Shown piece by piece: positions 31,186-39,220 of a stretch of DNA of 45,512 nt. The position numbers and the translations under genes were made by a program. Location of the stretch: assembly GCA_949298505.1 (NCBI GenBank), contig CASFWW010000041.1:1-45512 (forward strand). Direction: 5' to 3'. The notes beneath the pieces were generated by a model. It saw only the letters and a list, made by a program, of their open reading frames with translations, made no database searches and was not told the origin of the DNA. Positions within the stretch are counted from its first letter, which is position 1. Each line of letters starts with the position of its first letter. The stretch comes from Ornithoclostridium sp949298505 (GTDB lineage: Bacteria; Bacillota; Clostridia; Christensenellales; UBA3700).

Positions 31186-31500
31186 TTACCTTCTCCCGGA
31201 AAGCAGTCTTAAAAGCGCGTCCTGATCCGCTTCGTCAAGATTGTTGAAAAGACTGATCATCTTGCGGAGTCTGTCTGATTTCATATTGTTCGCATTTGCG
31301 TACTGCTCATAGTCGTTTCTTCCCAAAAGATAGTCTAAGGATACGTCGAAATAGTCTGCGATAGAGACAAGTTGTTCTATTGACGGCTGGGTTTTTCCGT
31401 TTTCCCAGTTGTTGTAGGTGCCTTGACTGATATTGAACAATTTTGCGACGTCCCGTTGAGAAAGTTTTTTTTCGGTGCGAAGTTCAAGTAATCTGATCAT
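31186..31500 (-). CDS. Xre-family (HTH_3) transcriptional regulator
   Basis: A 104-residue DNA-binding protein. Residues 1-62 form the HTH_3 domain: L-R-T-E-K-K-L-S-Q-R-D-V-A-K-L-F-N-I-S-Q-G-T-Y-N-N-W-E-N-G-K, then Y-F-D-V-S-L-D-Y-L-L-G-R. The C-terminal 40 residues are a short helical part probably for dimerisation (L-F-N-N-L-D-E-A-D-Q-D-A-L-L-R-L-L). The ATG at 31500 follows GGAGATGAG; an earlier in-frame codon at 31554 lies inside the divergent promoter. It faces the 122-residue membrane protein gene and probably controls it and itself. Confidence 0.9.
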   Translation of the reverse strand: MIRLLELRTEKKLSQRDVAKLFNISQGTYNNWENGKTQPSIEQLVSIADYFDVSLDYLLGRNDYEQYANANNMKSDRLRKMISLFNNLDEADQDALLRLLSGRR

Positions 31501-31547
31501 TATCTCATCTCCAAAAACAATACTATCAAATTTCTTTATAATAAGTG

Positions 31548-31576
31548 TTGACATATTAAATAAATTAATCTATAAT
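31548..31576 (+). promoter_or_regulatory. Consensus promoter of the 31630-33576 operon
   Basis: TTGACA (31548-31553), 17-bp spacer, TATAAT (31571-31576) in very AT-rich DNA. CTATAATGA is repeated directly at 31570 and 31579. Overlapping divergent control by the Xre protein is likely. Confidence 0.9.
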
Positions 31577-31629
31577 GACTATAATGATTAATTATATTGA
31601 TCAAATTATAAGTGGAGGTATTATTAAAA

Positions 31630-31998
31630 ATGGCAAAGCAGAAGTACAAAGAAGTGCTGATAGCTACTAGAGAGGAAGGAGAAGAGCTTTATCAGAAACT
31701 TGTAGAAGCCGGCAAGCTGGAAAAGGCGATAGAGCTTACAAAAAACGAGGCTGAAAAGATGACGAAAAAGGCAAGAATACTTTCCTTTATTGTGATAGGC
31801 TGGATACTGCCGTACGGACTCAAAGCGTCTAAGCTGTGGCAAGGCGTATACTATTTCGACAAAGACTTTGAACTCAAAGGCAAGAGCAAATGGGCGTATC
31901 TGTACGGTTGGTGCTATACGTACCTGATAAGTTTCTGCATAAGCGCGGGGCTGTTTGTAAAGCAGTCTTATCCCAAGATCCTCGTACCTCTCGACTGA
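31630..31998 (+). CDS. Small membrane protein, unknown function
   Basis: A 122-residue protein. The first half is a charged helix (K-Y-K-E-V-L-I-A-T-R-E-E-G-E-E-L-Y-Q-K-L-V-E-A-G-K-L) probably in the cytoplasm. Two membrane segments follow at about 52-70 and 92-112, with a short aromatic loop between (W-Q-G-V-Y-Y-F-D-K-D-F-E-L-K-G-K-S). The ATG at 31630 has GGAGG about 11 bases before it. The family is not recognised. The next gene starts 12 bases after its stop, so the two are one operon under the Xre-facing promoter. Confidence 0.75.
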   Translation: MAKQKYKEVLIATREEGEELYQKLVEAGKLEKAIELTKNEAEKMTKKARILSFIVIGWILPYGLKASKLWQGVYYFDKDFELKGKSKWAYLYGWCYTYLISFCISAGLFVKQSYPKILVPLD

Positions 31999-32010
31999 CA
32001 CAGGTGAATT

Positions 32011-33576
32011 ATGGATTCCTTCGGAGTGATTATGATCATAGGAGAAGTGATTTGCTTCATCGCTATGATCGCTTTGTGCATATTTATTATAAGAAAGAAA
32101 CTAAAGAAGAGAAAGGGCGAAAGCAAGACTGAACGCGGGGAAAAATCCGGAACGGGTGAAAGCCGCAAGGCAGATCGCGCAAAAGCGGTCAATAGAGGCG
32201 AAGATCACGCCGAGAAGCGCGGCGCGTCCGTAGAGGCGGGCGCGGCTGCCGTTGACGGGTCGTATGTAAAGATTGCGCATAAAGGCGAGGAGCCCGACGG
32301 TATTGAAGGTTATCTCAAGTCCTTGCCCGAGCTTGACGAAGACGGGCTTCCCCTTCAGGTAAAGCATGAATTTGCAAAAGAGACTGAAGAAAACAGCGCG
32401 CTTTGTGACAAAGGAGCGGAAGAGCTGGAATGCGGAAGATTTAGAGACGCGTTCGGCTATTACAGAAAAGCGGCGCTCGCAGGCAGCGAGAGGGGCATGA
32501 GCATGTGCGCGTTTCTTTTGACCGTTCCCGGACTGAATCTGTCTTTAGATGAAGCAGCCGTTGACGATGTCATCGGATGGATCGTAGAACTTGCCAATGC
32601 CAGAAGGCATCCGTTCGGCAAAGGTCTTGAGCTTCTGATCACTGCGGTTGCCTATCCGGGAAGTACGGACGGAATGTCGGAAGAAGAAGTCGACAACATG
32701 GTTGACAACGCCAGGGAGACAATGGAGACCGCGCTCATATACGCAAAAGATCCTTTCGCGCATTATCTGTTGCTGCTGATGTACGCAGGGGCGGTGCAAA
32801 GCATTGTACCCGAGTTCTGCGAGGACGACGACAAGTACGCAAAATTGTTGATACAGACAAGTCGCTTCTGCAACGAATTCTGTTTTGACGACAATATGCG
32901 CAGCAAAGAGCTTTCCATGATATTCAGCGACAAGGCTATGTTTGTAAGGGGATTAAGCTGTCTTGCAGAAGAACTGTACGCAAGGGAGATGTACAGAGAG
33001 GCGTTTTCCTGTTATAAAAAAGCCGCGGAGCTTTTTGAGATAACGGGCAACGATCTCGGAATGGCTGAGCTGGTCTGCACGCGTTGCGCAGATATGTACG
33101 TAAGCGGAAAAGGAATTGAAAAGGACGTACGCGCCGCAGAAAAAATGCTTGAAAAAGCCGCGGATTTCGCTGACACAGGCGAGCCGGACGAATATACCCT
33201 TTATGTTGCCGGTTTGATAGAGAAAGCAAATAAAGCAGAGAAAGACCTTGCGGAATTCGTATACGAAAACGAAAGAAGACACAGCTTCGGCATTGAAGAT
33301 ATAGAAAGACTGACGCAAAAGCTTCAGGAGCTTTCGGAGCGCTCCGCCGAGAGAAGAAAGCGCCGCGAAGAGCAGGAAGAGAAAGAAAGGGCACAGAAAG
33401 AGGAAAGCGTACCTCCCTTTACCGGCAGGCTCGAAGAAGTGGGCAGCAGCAAGTATTTTGTCAGCAACGGTATGTATTATAAGGTATTCGACGTATCGGA
33501 CGACGGCAAAGAGATCACCGTTGACAGAGGGTATCTTTACGGGATTGGCAGATATAAGATAGAAGAAAAGAAATAG
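32011..33576 (+). CDS. Membrane-anchored Sel1/TPR-like repeat protein
   Basis: A 521-residue protein. One N-terminal membrane helix (residues 7-28) is followed by a basic, low-complexity linker to about residue 80. The middle has helical repeats of Sel1/TPR style, clearest in C-G-R-F-R-D-A-F-G-Y-Y-R-K-A-A-L-A-G-S, E-A-F-S-C-Y-K-K-A-A-E-L-F and C-A-D-M-Y-V-S-G-K-G-I-E-K-D-V-R-A-A-E-K-M-L-E-K-A-A. A coiled coil rich in E and R (440-475) precedes a short C-terminal beta part (F-V-S-N-G-M-Y-Y-K-V-F-D-V). Such repeats hold protein partners together. RBS AGGTG. It is probably a scaffold; the partner is unknown. Confidence 0.75.
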   Translation: MDSFGVIMIIGEVICFIAMIALCIFIIRKKLKKRKGESKTERGEKSGTGESRKADRAKAVNRGEDHAEKRGASVEAGAAAVDGSYVKIAHKGEEPDGIEGYLKSLPELDEDGLPLQVKHEFAKETEENSALCDKGAEELECGRFRDAFGYYRKAALAGSERGMSMCAFLLTVPGLNLSLDEAAVDDVIGWIVELANARRHPFGKGLELLITAVAYPGSTDGMSEEEVDNMVDNARETMETALIYAKDPFAHYLLLLMYAGAVQSIVPEFCEDDDKYAKLLIQTSRFCNEFCFDDNMRSKELSMIFSDKAMFVRGLSCLAEELYAREMYREAFSCYKKAAELFEITGNDLGMAELVCTRCADMYVSGKGIEKDVRAAEKMLEKAADFADTGEPDEYTLYVAGLIEKANKAEKDLAEFVYENERRHSFGIEDIERLTQKLQELSERSAERRKRREEQEEKERAQKEESVPPFTGRLEEVGSSKYFVSNGMYYKVFDVSDDGKEITVDRGYLYGIGRYKIEEKK

Positions 33577-33647
33577 ATCTTCAGAGGCATGGAAGCGTCT
33601 TCAGTCAAGACGTAAGATTTGCCTTGCAAAGAGGATAGCTTACGTTT

Positions 33648-33681
33648 CGGAGCACAGGCAGCTTCTGCGCTCCGTTTTTTT
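33648..33681 (+). terminator. Terminator of the Sel1/TPR-like gene
   Basis: CGGAGC (33648-33653) and GCTCCG (33669-33674) with a 15-base loop, then seven T. Confidence 0.7.
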
Positions 33682-33773
33682 ATGCTTTGCACACGCTTTT
33701 CGGCTAAAATACGCGCAGAAAAGGTCGAAAAACCACTATTTTGCTCGTAAAAATTTTCAGTGATAAAATTGCT

Positions 33774-33802
33774 TTGCGTTTCCGCCCTCAAAATTATATA
33801 AT
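33774..33802 (+). promoter_or_regulatory. Promoter of the 67-residue gene
   Basis: TTGCGT (33774-33779), 17-bp spacer, TATAAT (33797-33802). Confidence 0.7.
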
Positions 33803-33828
33803 GCGGCATGTGTGGTTGGGAGGTTTTT

Positions 33829-34032
33829 ATGGATATCATTGATTTAAGCAAATCCGGGCGGCTCCGTGCCGACGGGCGACGTCCGGCGCCTGGCAGTAAC
33901 GGCGAAAGAGAGATTTTTACGCGCATAGTCACAATGCAGAAGTGCGTCGAGCACAGAAGCGACGTTTTCGCAAGGAGAAGAATCGGAGAACTCATCTCGG
34001 AGCTGTTTGCGGTTTCGAAAGCGGAGAACTGA
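33829..34032 (+). CDS. 67-residue protein, unknown function
   Basis: A small basic cytoplasmic protein. It starts M-D-I-I-D-L-S-K-S-G-R-L, has a G/P/R-rich turn, then two helices: R-E-I-F-T-R-I-V-T-M-Q-K-C-V and S-D-V-F-A-R-R-R-I-G-E-L-I-S-E-L-F. Strong RBS GGGAGG. Own promoter and terminator make it a single-gene unit. The helices look faintly like those of the 76-residue protein at 36500 (R-I, a run of 5-8 residues, V, then S-D-V and an R-R pair). No known family recognised. Confidence 0.65.
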   Translation: MDIIDLSKSGRLRADGRRPAPGSNGEREIFTRIVTMQKCVEHRSDVFARRRIGELISELFAVSKAEN

Positions 34033-34046
34033 AAAATTCTTTTTTT

Positions 34047-34070
34047 AAAAAACGGTCCAGACCGTTTTTT
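34047..34070. terminator. Bidirectional-looking terminator
   Basis: AAAAAACGGTC, loop CA, GACCGTTTTTT: perfect 11-bp stem with T-run built in. Confidence 0.9.
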
Positions 34071-34145
34071 ATTTTATATTTTTACAAAGTTTTACCTGGT
34101 GAAGTAACTCTTCCTCAAATTCTCCTTTTAGGAGACTCGGCGATA

Positions 34146-34174
34146 TTTCCAAATTTTACCAAAGATGTTATAAT
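34146..34174 (+). promoter_or_regulatory. Probable promoter of the secreted-protein operon
   Basis: TATAAT (34169-34174) with a weak -35 (TTTCCA, 34146-34151) at 17 bp. The spacer holds TTTTACCAAA, which is the left half of the palindrome found twice at 45360 and 45454. Confidence 0.5.
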
Positions 34175-34204
34175 GAATCCAAAGATGACAAAGGAGATTT
34201 GGAT

Positions 34205-35416
34205 ATGGTCAGTGAAAACAGAAACACTTTCAGGATCAAAGCAGTGCTGATAATCGTGGCGCTTGTTGCCGCCGCGGTATATTTCACGGGTATGACGACG
34301 TTTGCGTCAGTTGACTATGAAGCAGAGTATTTCAGCGAAGACATGCTGGGGGAACTCGACGCTCATAAAGCGCTTGTCGCAACGCAGCAGCAGTACGAAA
34401 GCTACGAAGCGGAATTTGAAGATTACGTTCTCGGCGGAGGAGATCTTCTGGTGATCGAGGGAGAAGGCAACGTGATAGGTTCAAGGTATTTCGCTACGGA
34501 CGGCGAGATTAACTGCGTGCCGGTCATGGCGATCGCCGAAGACGACCGTGCGGTTCCGGAGAACGCTTACGATTATCGTTCAATTCTCGACGAAGCCGTG
34601 GCAATGCCTATGACAAGATCGTCGGGAGAGATCACGATGTTTCTGAGTGTTGCGTTCTTCGTTTACGCAAACGACAACACTCAAGTGGCGACCGCGGGCA
34701 TTTACAATTATGTGGATTATTATGAAACCAGGTATGCCGGCGTGAGCTATTACAACGTGTTTGCAGAAGTTTACGTCGCTCCCAAGTCGAGCAATTACAA
34801 AGTGAACAGTTTCAAAGTCGACATAAGCGCGTTGACTGAAGGAAGCCTTGAGGTCAGGAACAGGACCAACAACAGCTATTCTTCTTCAGGCGCCACCGTC
34901 GTCACGCACAGCATGGGAACAGGTGCGGCAAGCGAATTGCCTGACGGAGTTTCCTCTACGGTAACTTATGCTTCCAATTTCAGTTACCCGTTGTATTCGG
35001 TGGACGTCACCGGAGGATCGCCTGTTTACGTAGATGACGACGGAGACTCTGAGACAGATCAGATTGTCTCTACATACAGCGTTGTTCCGCACGGCATAAC
35101 CGTTTACGGTTCAGTGTATTCAGCAATGTTCATGCACACGCTGAGAACATCAGATTACGTCAATGCAGGATGCATGATCAGGCTGTACGACTTGTCCATG
35201 ACGGGTTATCTCTGGTACCCCAATTTCGAAGAGAGCAACGAAGACACCGTGGCGGTTATAGGCGCATGGAATACCGGCTTCGACGCAAGGACATACATGA
35301 TCGCGGCAGGCAACACAGACTCCAACACTAGCGACTATTTTAACAACTTCAGTTACACGAGCAATCTGCAGCAGCAAGGCTCGATCGGCGGAATACCCAT
35401 CTTCGGAGACAATTGA
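34205..35416 (+). CDS. Secreted protein of unknown function
   Basis: A 403-residue exported protein. The signal peptide or anchor is at about 10-34 (K-A-V-L-I-I-V-A-L-V-A-A-A-V-Y-F). The rest is acidic, rich in Tyr, Ser, Thr and Asn, and beta-strand-like from residue 140 (M-F-L-S-V-A-F-F-V-Y-A-N-D-N-T-Q, A-G-I-Y-N-Y-V-D-Y-Y-E-T-R-Y-A). It lacks a lipobox and an LPXTG motif. The ATG at 34205 follows AAGGAG; TTG at 34199 is possible. The regulator gene starts 2 bases after its stop, so the two are coupled. No family recognised. Confidence 0.7.
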   Translation: MVSENRNTFRIKAVLIIVALVAAAVYFTGMTTFASVDYEAEYFSEDMLGELDAHKALVATQQQYESYEAEFEDYVLGGGDLLVIEGEGNVIGSRYFATDGEINCVPVMAIAEDDRAVPENAYDYRSILDEAVAMPMTRSSGEITMFLSVAFFVYANDNTQVATAGIYNYVDYYETRYAGVSYYNVFAEVYVAPKSSNYKVNSFKVDISALTEGSLEVRNRTNNSYSSSGATVVTHSMGTGAASELPDGVSSTVTYASNFSYPLYSVDVTGGSPVYVDDDGDSETDQIVSTYSVVPHGITVYGSVYSAMFMHTLRTSDYVNAGCMIRLYDLSMTGYLWYPNFEESNEDTVAVIGAWNTGFDARTYMIAAGNTDSNTSDYFNNFSYTSNLQQQGSIGGIPIFGDN

Positions 35417-35418
35417 CC

Positions 35419-36480
35419 ATGGATAAATTTTCTCAGAATCTGTATTTTCTAAGAATATCCGAAAAAATGAGTCAGAAGGAACTTGCGGACAAACTTTACG
35501 TGTCCAACAAAACGGTAAGCAAATGGGAAAGAGGGGTCTGCGAGCCCGACCTTCAGACCCTGAACTCAATTGCGCAGTGCTTTAACGTCAGCGTTGACGA
35601 TCTGCTCAACAAGGATATGGGCGGCACGGCGAGCATTTGCGCGGAGGATTGCGGCGCAAAGCTGAGCGTCATGGCGAAAAGATCTGTCGTGCTCAACTTC
35701 ATGCTTGCGTTCGGATACATGCTTGCCGTCGTATGTTTTACCGTCTTCGGAACGAAAGATTTTTTGTCTGATCACGGTTACAGCGGGATATGGACAGGAG
35801 TGATATTGCTTGCCGCATGGGCGGCGGGATGCACTGTTCTCGCGGTCAGATTATATATGGGTTATTTCAAGGAGATAAAGAAAACGGGCGCACAAACTTG
35901 CAAGAGAAATTTTTACGGGTCTTTGTTTACTTTCTGTGCGTTGGCGGTTTTCGTCTGTGTCTTGTCGGTATTCGGTCAGTATACCGCGGATAATATAAAG
36001 ACGTTTATTCTTCCCATGATGGTCATAGTAATGCTGACTGCGCTGGCGGTGACTGTCATATTTTTTACCGCGTATATCTATGCGGCTTACAGAGGTGAGA
36101 AAAACTGGGTCAGCACCGCGTGCGGAATGAACGTGGTCCAGAGCGTCGCTGTAATCCCGGTTGCGGCGCTTAGCGTATTGTATGCTCAGCACAATCAGGG
36201 GACAGCGGGTTATGCCGCGCTGTACGTTCTGACAGGGGTTCTCGCGCTGATCGCTCCGCTGATATACTGGCGGCTGAGAGACTGCAAGATTTCGGCGCAC
36301 ACGGTTGCGAATTATGCGGTGAACGCGGTGACCGTGGGTCTGGTGACTTTGATCCCGTGGCTTATGATAAACAGAGAAGACACAGTTTCTGCGCTTGTGG
36401 TAAGCTGTATCGCTCTTGCGTTGAACGCGGCATATAAGGTCGCGCTGAGTTGCTACTTGCGACGCGCGTCCGAGTGCTGA
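35419..36480 (+). CDS. HTH (Xre) regulator fused to a multi-pass membrane domain
   Basis: A 353-residue protein. Residues 1-66 are an HTH_3 domain: L-R-I-S-E-K-M-S-Q-K-E-L-A-D-K-L-Y-V-S-N-K-T-V-S-K-W-E-R-G, then F-N-V-S-V-D-D-L-L-N. From about residue 90 on are seven to eight hydrophobic segments (for example F-M-L-A-F-G-Y-M-L-A-V-V-C-F, T-F-I-L-P-M-M-V-I-V-M-L). Such fusions are membrane-tethered regulators in Firmicutes, thought to sense envelope state. The start has no good SD and lies 2 bases after the secreted-protein stop, which suggests translational coupling. The secreted protein may be its signal or its target; this is inference. Confidence 0.85.
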   Translation: MDKFSQNLYFLRISEKMSQKELADKLYVSNKTVSKWERGVCEPDLQTLNSIAQCFNVSVDDLLNKDMGGTASICAEDCGAKLSVMAKRSVVLNFMLAFGYMLAVVCFTVFGTKDFLSDHGYSGIWTGVILLAAWAAGCTVLAVRLYMGYFKEIKKTGAQTCKRNFYGSLFTFCALAVFVCVLSVFGQYTADNIKTFILPMMVIVMLTALAVTVIFFTAYIYAAYRGEKNWVSTACGMNVVQSVAVIPVAALSVLYAQHNQGTAGYAALYVLTGVLALIAPLIYWRLRDCKISAHTVANYAVNAVTVGLVTLIPWLMINREDTVSALVVSCIALALNAAYKVALSCYLRRASEC

Positions 36481-36499
36481 GTTTTCAGGAGGAAGTGCA

Positions 36500-36730
36500 A
36501 TGAACACTATTGAGAGCAGAGCAAGACGCGGGCGTGATTTCAGGCGCTGTATAGACGCTGAAAAGGTCAGTTATCAGGATGCCCTTGACAGAATTGCGGA
36601 ACTGATGAAAAGAGTTACCGCGCGTCCGGAATATCCGGAAAAAAGCGACGTGACGGAATGTCGCAGAGAACTTTGCCGGCTGATGTTTTCAGTCATTGCA
36701 GACGATGTGAAAGAACTGAGGAAGAGGTAG
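36500..36730 (+). CDS. 76-residue protein, unknown function
   Basis: A small charged protein with RBS AGGAGGAAG before ATG 36500, 19 bases after the HTH-membrane regulator. It is helical: R-R-G-R-D-F-R-R-C-I-D-A-E-K, then D-A-L-D-R-I-A-E-L-M-K-R-V, then C-R-R-E-L-C-R-L-M-F-S-V-I-A-D-D-V-K-E-L. No signal or membrane segment. The family is not recognised. Last gene of the secreted-protein and regulator operon. Confidence 0.7.
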   Translation: MNTIESRARRGRDFRRCIDAEKVSYQDALDRIAELMKRVTARPEYPEKSDVTECRRELCRLMFSVIADDVKELRKR

Positions 36731-36751
36731 GCTTTTTACGATAAGGGAGAG

Positions 36752-36778
36752 GCGGCAATGTGCCGCTTCTTCTTTTTT
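36752..36778 (+). terminator. Terminator after the 76-residue gene
   Basis: GCGGCA, loop ATG, TGCCGC (36752-36766), then a T-rich tract. Confidence 0.8.
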
Positions 36779-37010
36779 ATGCGTAAATCAGAATCAATAT
36801 CGATTGACAGAGAAAACGCATATCTGCACAGAACGCATGATCGCCCGGTCTGCGGCGATTAACATTGAAAACGTGCTACCCTGTCGTAAGAAAAACGACG
36901 TGGGGTGTCCCGGAAAACGCGCGCCGTCAGTATCATACCTGAGCTTTTCAGTTTCGTCGACTGCGAGGAAACGGCGTGGTTTCAACCTTCAGGCATTTAA
37001 ATGACGGCAT

Positions 37011-37042
37011 AAAAAAGGGCGGCTTCAAGCCGCCCGGTTTTT
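37011..37042 (-). terminator. Terminator of the Rnf operon
   Basis: GGGCGGC TTCAA GCCGCCC (37017-37035) is flanked by AAAAAA on the left and TTTTTT on the right; on the minus strand it is followed by TTTTTT. Confidence 0.9.
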
Positions 37043-37048
37043 TAATAC

Positions 37049-37867
37049 TCAGTGCTCCTTGATTATCTTCCTAGGGCACTTTTTGAGACATTCCATACAT
37101 CCCGTGCATTTCGAGTAATCGAAGACGGGCAGGTTGTTTACCATTGTGATCGCGCCGTTGGGACACGTTCTCGCGCAAAGTCCGCAACCTATGCAGCCCA
37201 CTTTGCAGACAGACATGGTTTCTTTACCTTTGCAGGTAGTCGAGCACGCGCAGTATACCTTTGCCGTCGCAGGGATACGCTCAATGATCAGCTGAGGACA
37301 TTTGTTGATGCAGGCGCCGCACGAAGTGCACAGCGTCTTGTCAACGAACGCGACGCCGTCTTTTACCTTTATCGCGTGTACGGGACAGATCTCCTCGCAG
37401 GTGCCGCCGCCGAGACAGCCGTGAGAGCACATCTTGCAACCTCCCAGGTACATCTTTCTGTTCAGACAGCCTTCGTTGCCGATATACTCGTATTTGTCTT
37501 CTGCGTTTATGCCGCCGTTGCATTTGACCACGGCAACGGTGGGTTCGCTTGAAGAAAATTCAATGCCGGCAAGCTCTGCGATGACTTTCTTTTCTTCGTC
37601 GGACGTGACCTTGCAGTCGTCGAGGGAAGCTTTGCCGCATGCGAGGCATTTTGCGAAGCCTTCGCAGCCGCTGTGCCCGCAACCGCCGCAGTTTGCGCCG
37701 GCAAGGTGCTCTAAGATCTTGACGACCTTTTCGTCTTCTTCAATATGGCAGACCTTGGTTACGATAAGAATGAGTACGGCGAAAATTATCGCAAGACCTG
37801 CTATGATGCCCAGCACCAAGCCGACTTTGTTCCATTGTATCGCCGCAGAAATCAATAAATTCGTCAT
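37049..37867 (-). CDS. rnfB: Rnf complex subunit B (ferredoxin-like)
   Basis: A 272-residue iron-sulfur subunit that carries electrons from ferredoxin into the Rnf complex. One N-terminal membrane helix (residues 13-36) is followed by the 4Fe-4S domain with C-G-G-C-G-H-S-G-C-E-G-F-A-K-C. Further clusters sit in C-T-S-C-G-A-C-I-N-K-C-P, C-I-G-C-G-L-C-A-R-T-C-P and C-T-G-C-M-E-C-L-K-K-C-P, with C-K-M-C-x-x-G-C before them. RBS GAGGAGGA. Last gene of the rnfCDGEAB operon, the order known from Acetobacterium and other Clostridia. Confidence 0.95.
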   Translation of the reverse strand: MTNLLISAAIQWNKVGLVLGIIAGLAIIFAVLILIVTKVCHIEEDEKVVKILEHLAGANCGGCGHSGCEGFAKCLACGKASLDDCKVTSDEEKKVIAELAGIEFSSSEPTVAVVKCNGGINAEDKYEYIGNEGCLNRKMYLGGCKMCSHGCLGGGTCEEICPVHAIKVKDGVAFVDKTLCTSCGACINKCPQLIIERIPATAKVYCACSTTCKGKETMSVCKVGCIGCGLCARTCPNGAITMVNNLPVFDYSKCTGCMECLKKCPRKIIKEH

Positions 37868-37880
37868 TGTATCATCCTCC

Positions 37881-38486
37881 TCAGCCTATCATATTGAATA
37901 CGTAAAAGCCCATCGCCATAAAGCAAGCCGCCATCATCGTGATCGGGAAACCTTTCATCGCGCCGGGCATTTTGAGGTGATCGATCTTTTCTCTGAGACC
38001 GCTCATAATGACTATCGAAACGGTGAAGCCTACACCTGCGAACAGACCGTACAGCACCGCAACGCCAAGGTTCATTGAAGATATTCCCAAGAGGCTCAGC
38101 ATCTGAGCTTCGTCTATGACGAGTTCCGCCACGCCGAGCACGGCGCAGTTGGTCGTGATCAGCGGCAGGTAAATTCCCATCGCCTGATACAGCGCGGGGG
38201 AGAAGCGTTTGATCGCGCGTTCTATCATCTGAACGAGCGCCGCAATTACGAATATGAACACGATTATTTCGAGATATTCAAGACCGAGCGGGGTCAGGAT
38301 ATACTGATATATCGGGTAGGTGATGAGGCAGGTTATCGTCATGACCAACGTGACGGCTATGCCCATACCGAGAGCGTTGTTCGTCTTTTTTGAAACGCCC
38401 AGGAAGGGGCAGATGCCCAGGAACTGAACGACGACGAAGTTGTTTACGAAGACCGCTATGATAAGTATAGTAAAGAAAGTACCCAT
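37881..38486 (-). CDS. rnfA: Rnf complex subunit A (membrane)
   Basis: A 201-residue integral subunit with six membrane helices, homologous to RnfE and NqrE. Motifs include N-N-F-V-V-V-Q-F-L-G-I-C-P-F-L-G-V-S-K and L-P-L-I-T-T-N-C-A-V-L-G. The Cys in each motif belongs to the pair of half-helices that binds a 2Fe-2S cluster together with RnfE. RBS GGAGGTG. The rnfE stop lies one base before its ATG. Confidence 0.95.
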   Translation of the reverse strand: MGTFFTILIIAVFVNNFVVVQFLGICPFLGVSKKTNNALGMGIAVTLVMTITCLITYPIYQYILTPLGLEYLEIIVFIFVIAALVQMIERAIKRFSPALYQAMGIYLPLITTNCAVLGVAELVIDEAQMLSLLGISSMNLGVAVLYGLFAGVGFTVSIVIMSGLREKIDHLKMPGAMKGFPITMMAACFMAMGFYVFNMIG

Positions 38487-38487
38487 A

Positions 38488-39219
38488 TCACTTCACCTCC
38501 TGTGCGGTTTTCTGAGTATCTGCCTGCGCCTGCGCCTTCTCGCTTTCTTCGGGGTCGAAGTTGTCGGGAGCGGAAACGTCCGGCTTTTGCATAACGCGCT
38601 GAGCGAACGTCTTGCTTCTTCTGACGTTCTCTATCTTAGCGTAAACGCCGTTGAATATCGCAATCGCGAGTCCGTATACGAAGAACGCGCCCGCGGACGA
38701 GGTGAAGAACTCTATCTTGAAGTCCCACAGCGTATAGCCGAATATCGCGCCCGCGCCGAGGATCTCCCTGACCGCGCCGATCAGCGTCAGCGCGCAGGTG
38801 AAACCGAGACCTGTGAACAGACCGTCGCAAGCCGAATCCAGCACCGGGTTCTTGCTCGCGAAAGATTCCGCTCTGCCCAGGATGATGCAGTTGACGACTA
38901 TAAGCGGCAGGTACACGCCCATCGAGTCGTACAGCGACGGTATGAACTTGTCCAGCACCATTCTGACTATCGTGACGAACGTCGCGATTATTATGACGAA
39001 TGCCGGGATGCGTACCGCGTTGGGGATCGTCTTTCTGAGCAGCGATATCAGCACGTTTGAGCAGATCAGTATGAAAGTGACCGCAAGGCCCATGCCTATA
39101 CCGTTGAACGCCGCCGTCGACAGCGCCAGCGTCGGGCAGGTGCCCAGTACGAGGCGGAGGGTCGGGTTGTTTTTGAGAATTCCGTCAAAGGCTATCGTTT
39201 TAAATCTCTTTCCTGTCAT
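38488..39219 (-). CDS. rnfE: Rnf complex subunit E (membrane)
   Basis: A 243-residue subunit paired with RnfA in the membrane. Motifs: N-P-T-L-R-L-V-L-G-T-C-P-T-L-A, then Y-L-P-L-I-V-V-N-C-I-I-L-G-R-A-E-S, with six helices. The C-terminal 35 residues (S-A-P-D-N-F-D-P-E-E-S-E-K-A-Q-A-Q) are a charged tail not needed for the fold. The start at 39219 follows AAGGAGGC; the longer frame from 39240 is rejected. Confidence 0.95.
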   Translation of the reverse strand: MTGKRFKTIAFDGILKNNPTLRLVLGTCPTLALSTAAFNGIGMGLAVTFILICSNVLISLLRKTIPNAVRIPAFVIIIATFVTIVRMVLDKFIPSLYDSMGVYLPLIVVNCIILGRAESFASKNPVLDSACDGLFTGLGFTCALTLIGAVREILGAGAIFGYTLWDFKIEFFTSSAGAFFVYGLAIAIFNGVYAKIENVRRSKTFAQRVMQKPDVSAPDNFDPEESEKAQAQADTQKTAQEVK

Positions 39220-39220
39220 A

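Larger units (their letters stand above)
36731..37048. other. 318-bp gene-free stretch between convergent operons
   Basis: Holds two terminators (36752-36778, 37011-37040). The roughly 230 bases between contain only weak, RBS-free open frames. I see no RNA gene there. Confidence 0.6.

Noticed and set aside
36804..37004. 66-codon frame between the two terminators
   Set aside because: No RBS and no promoter; sits in a gene-free gap between convergent operons.
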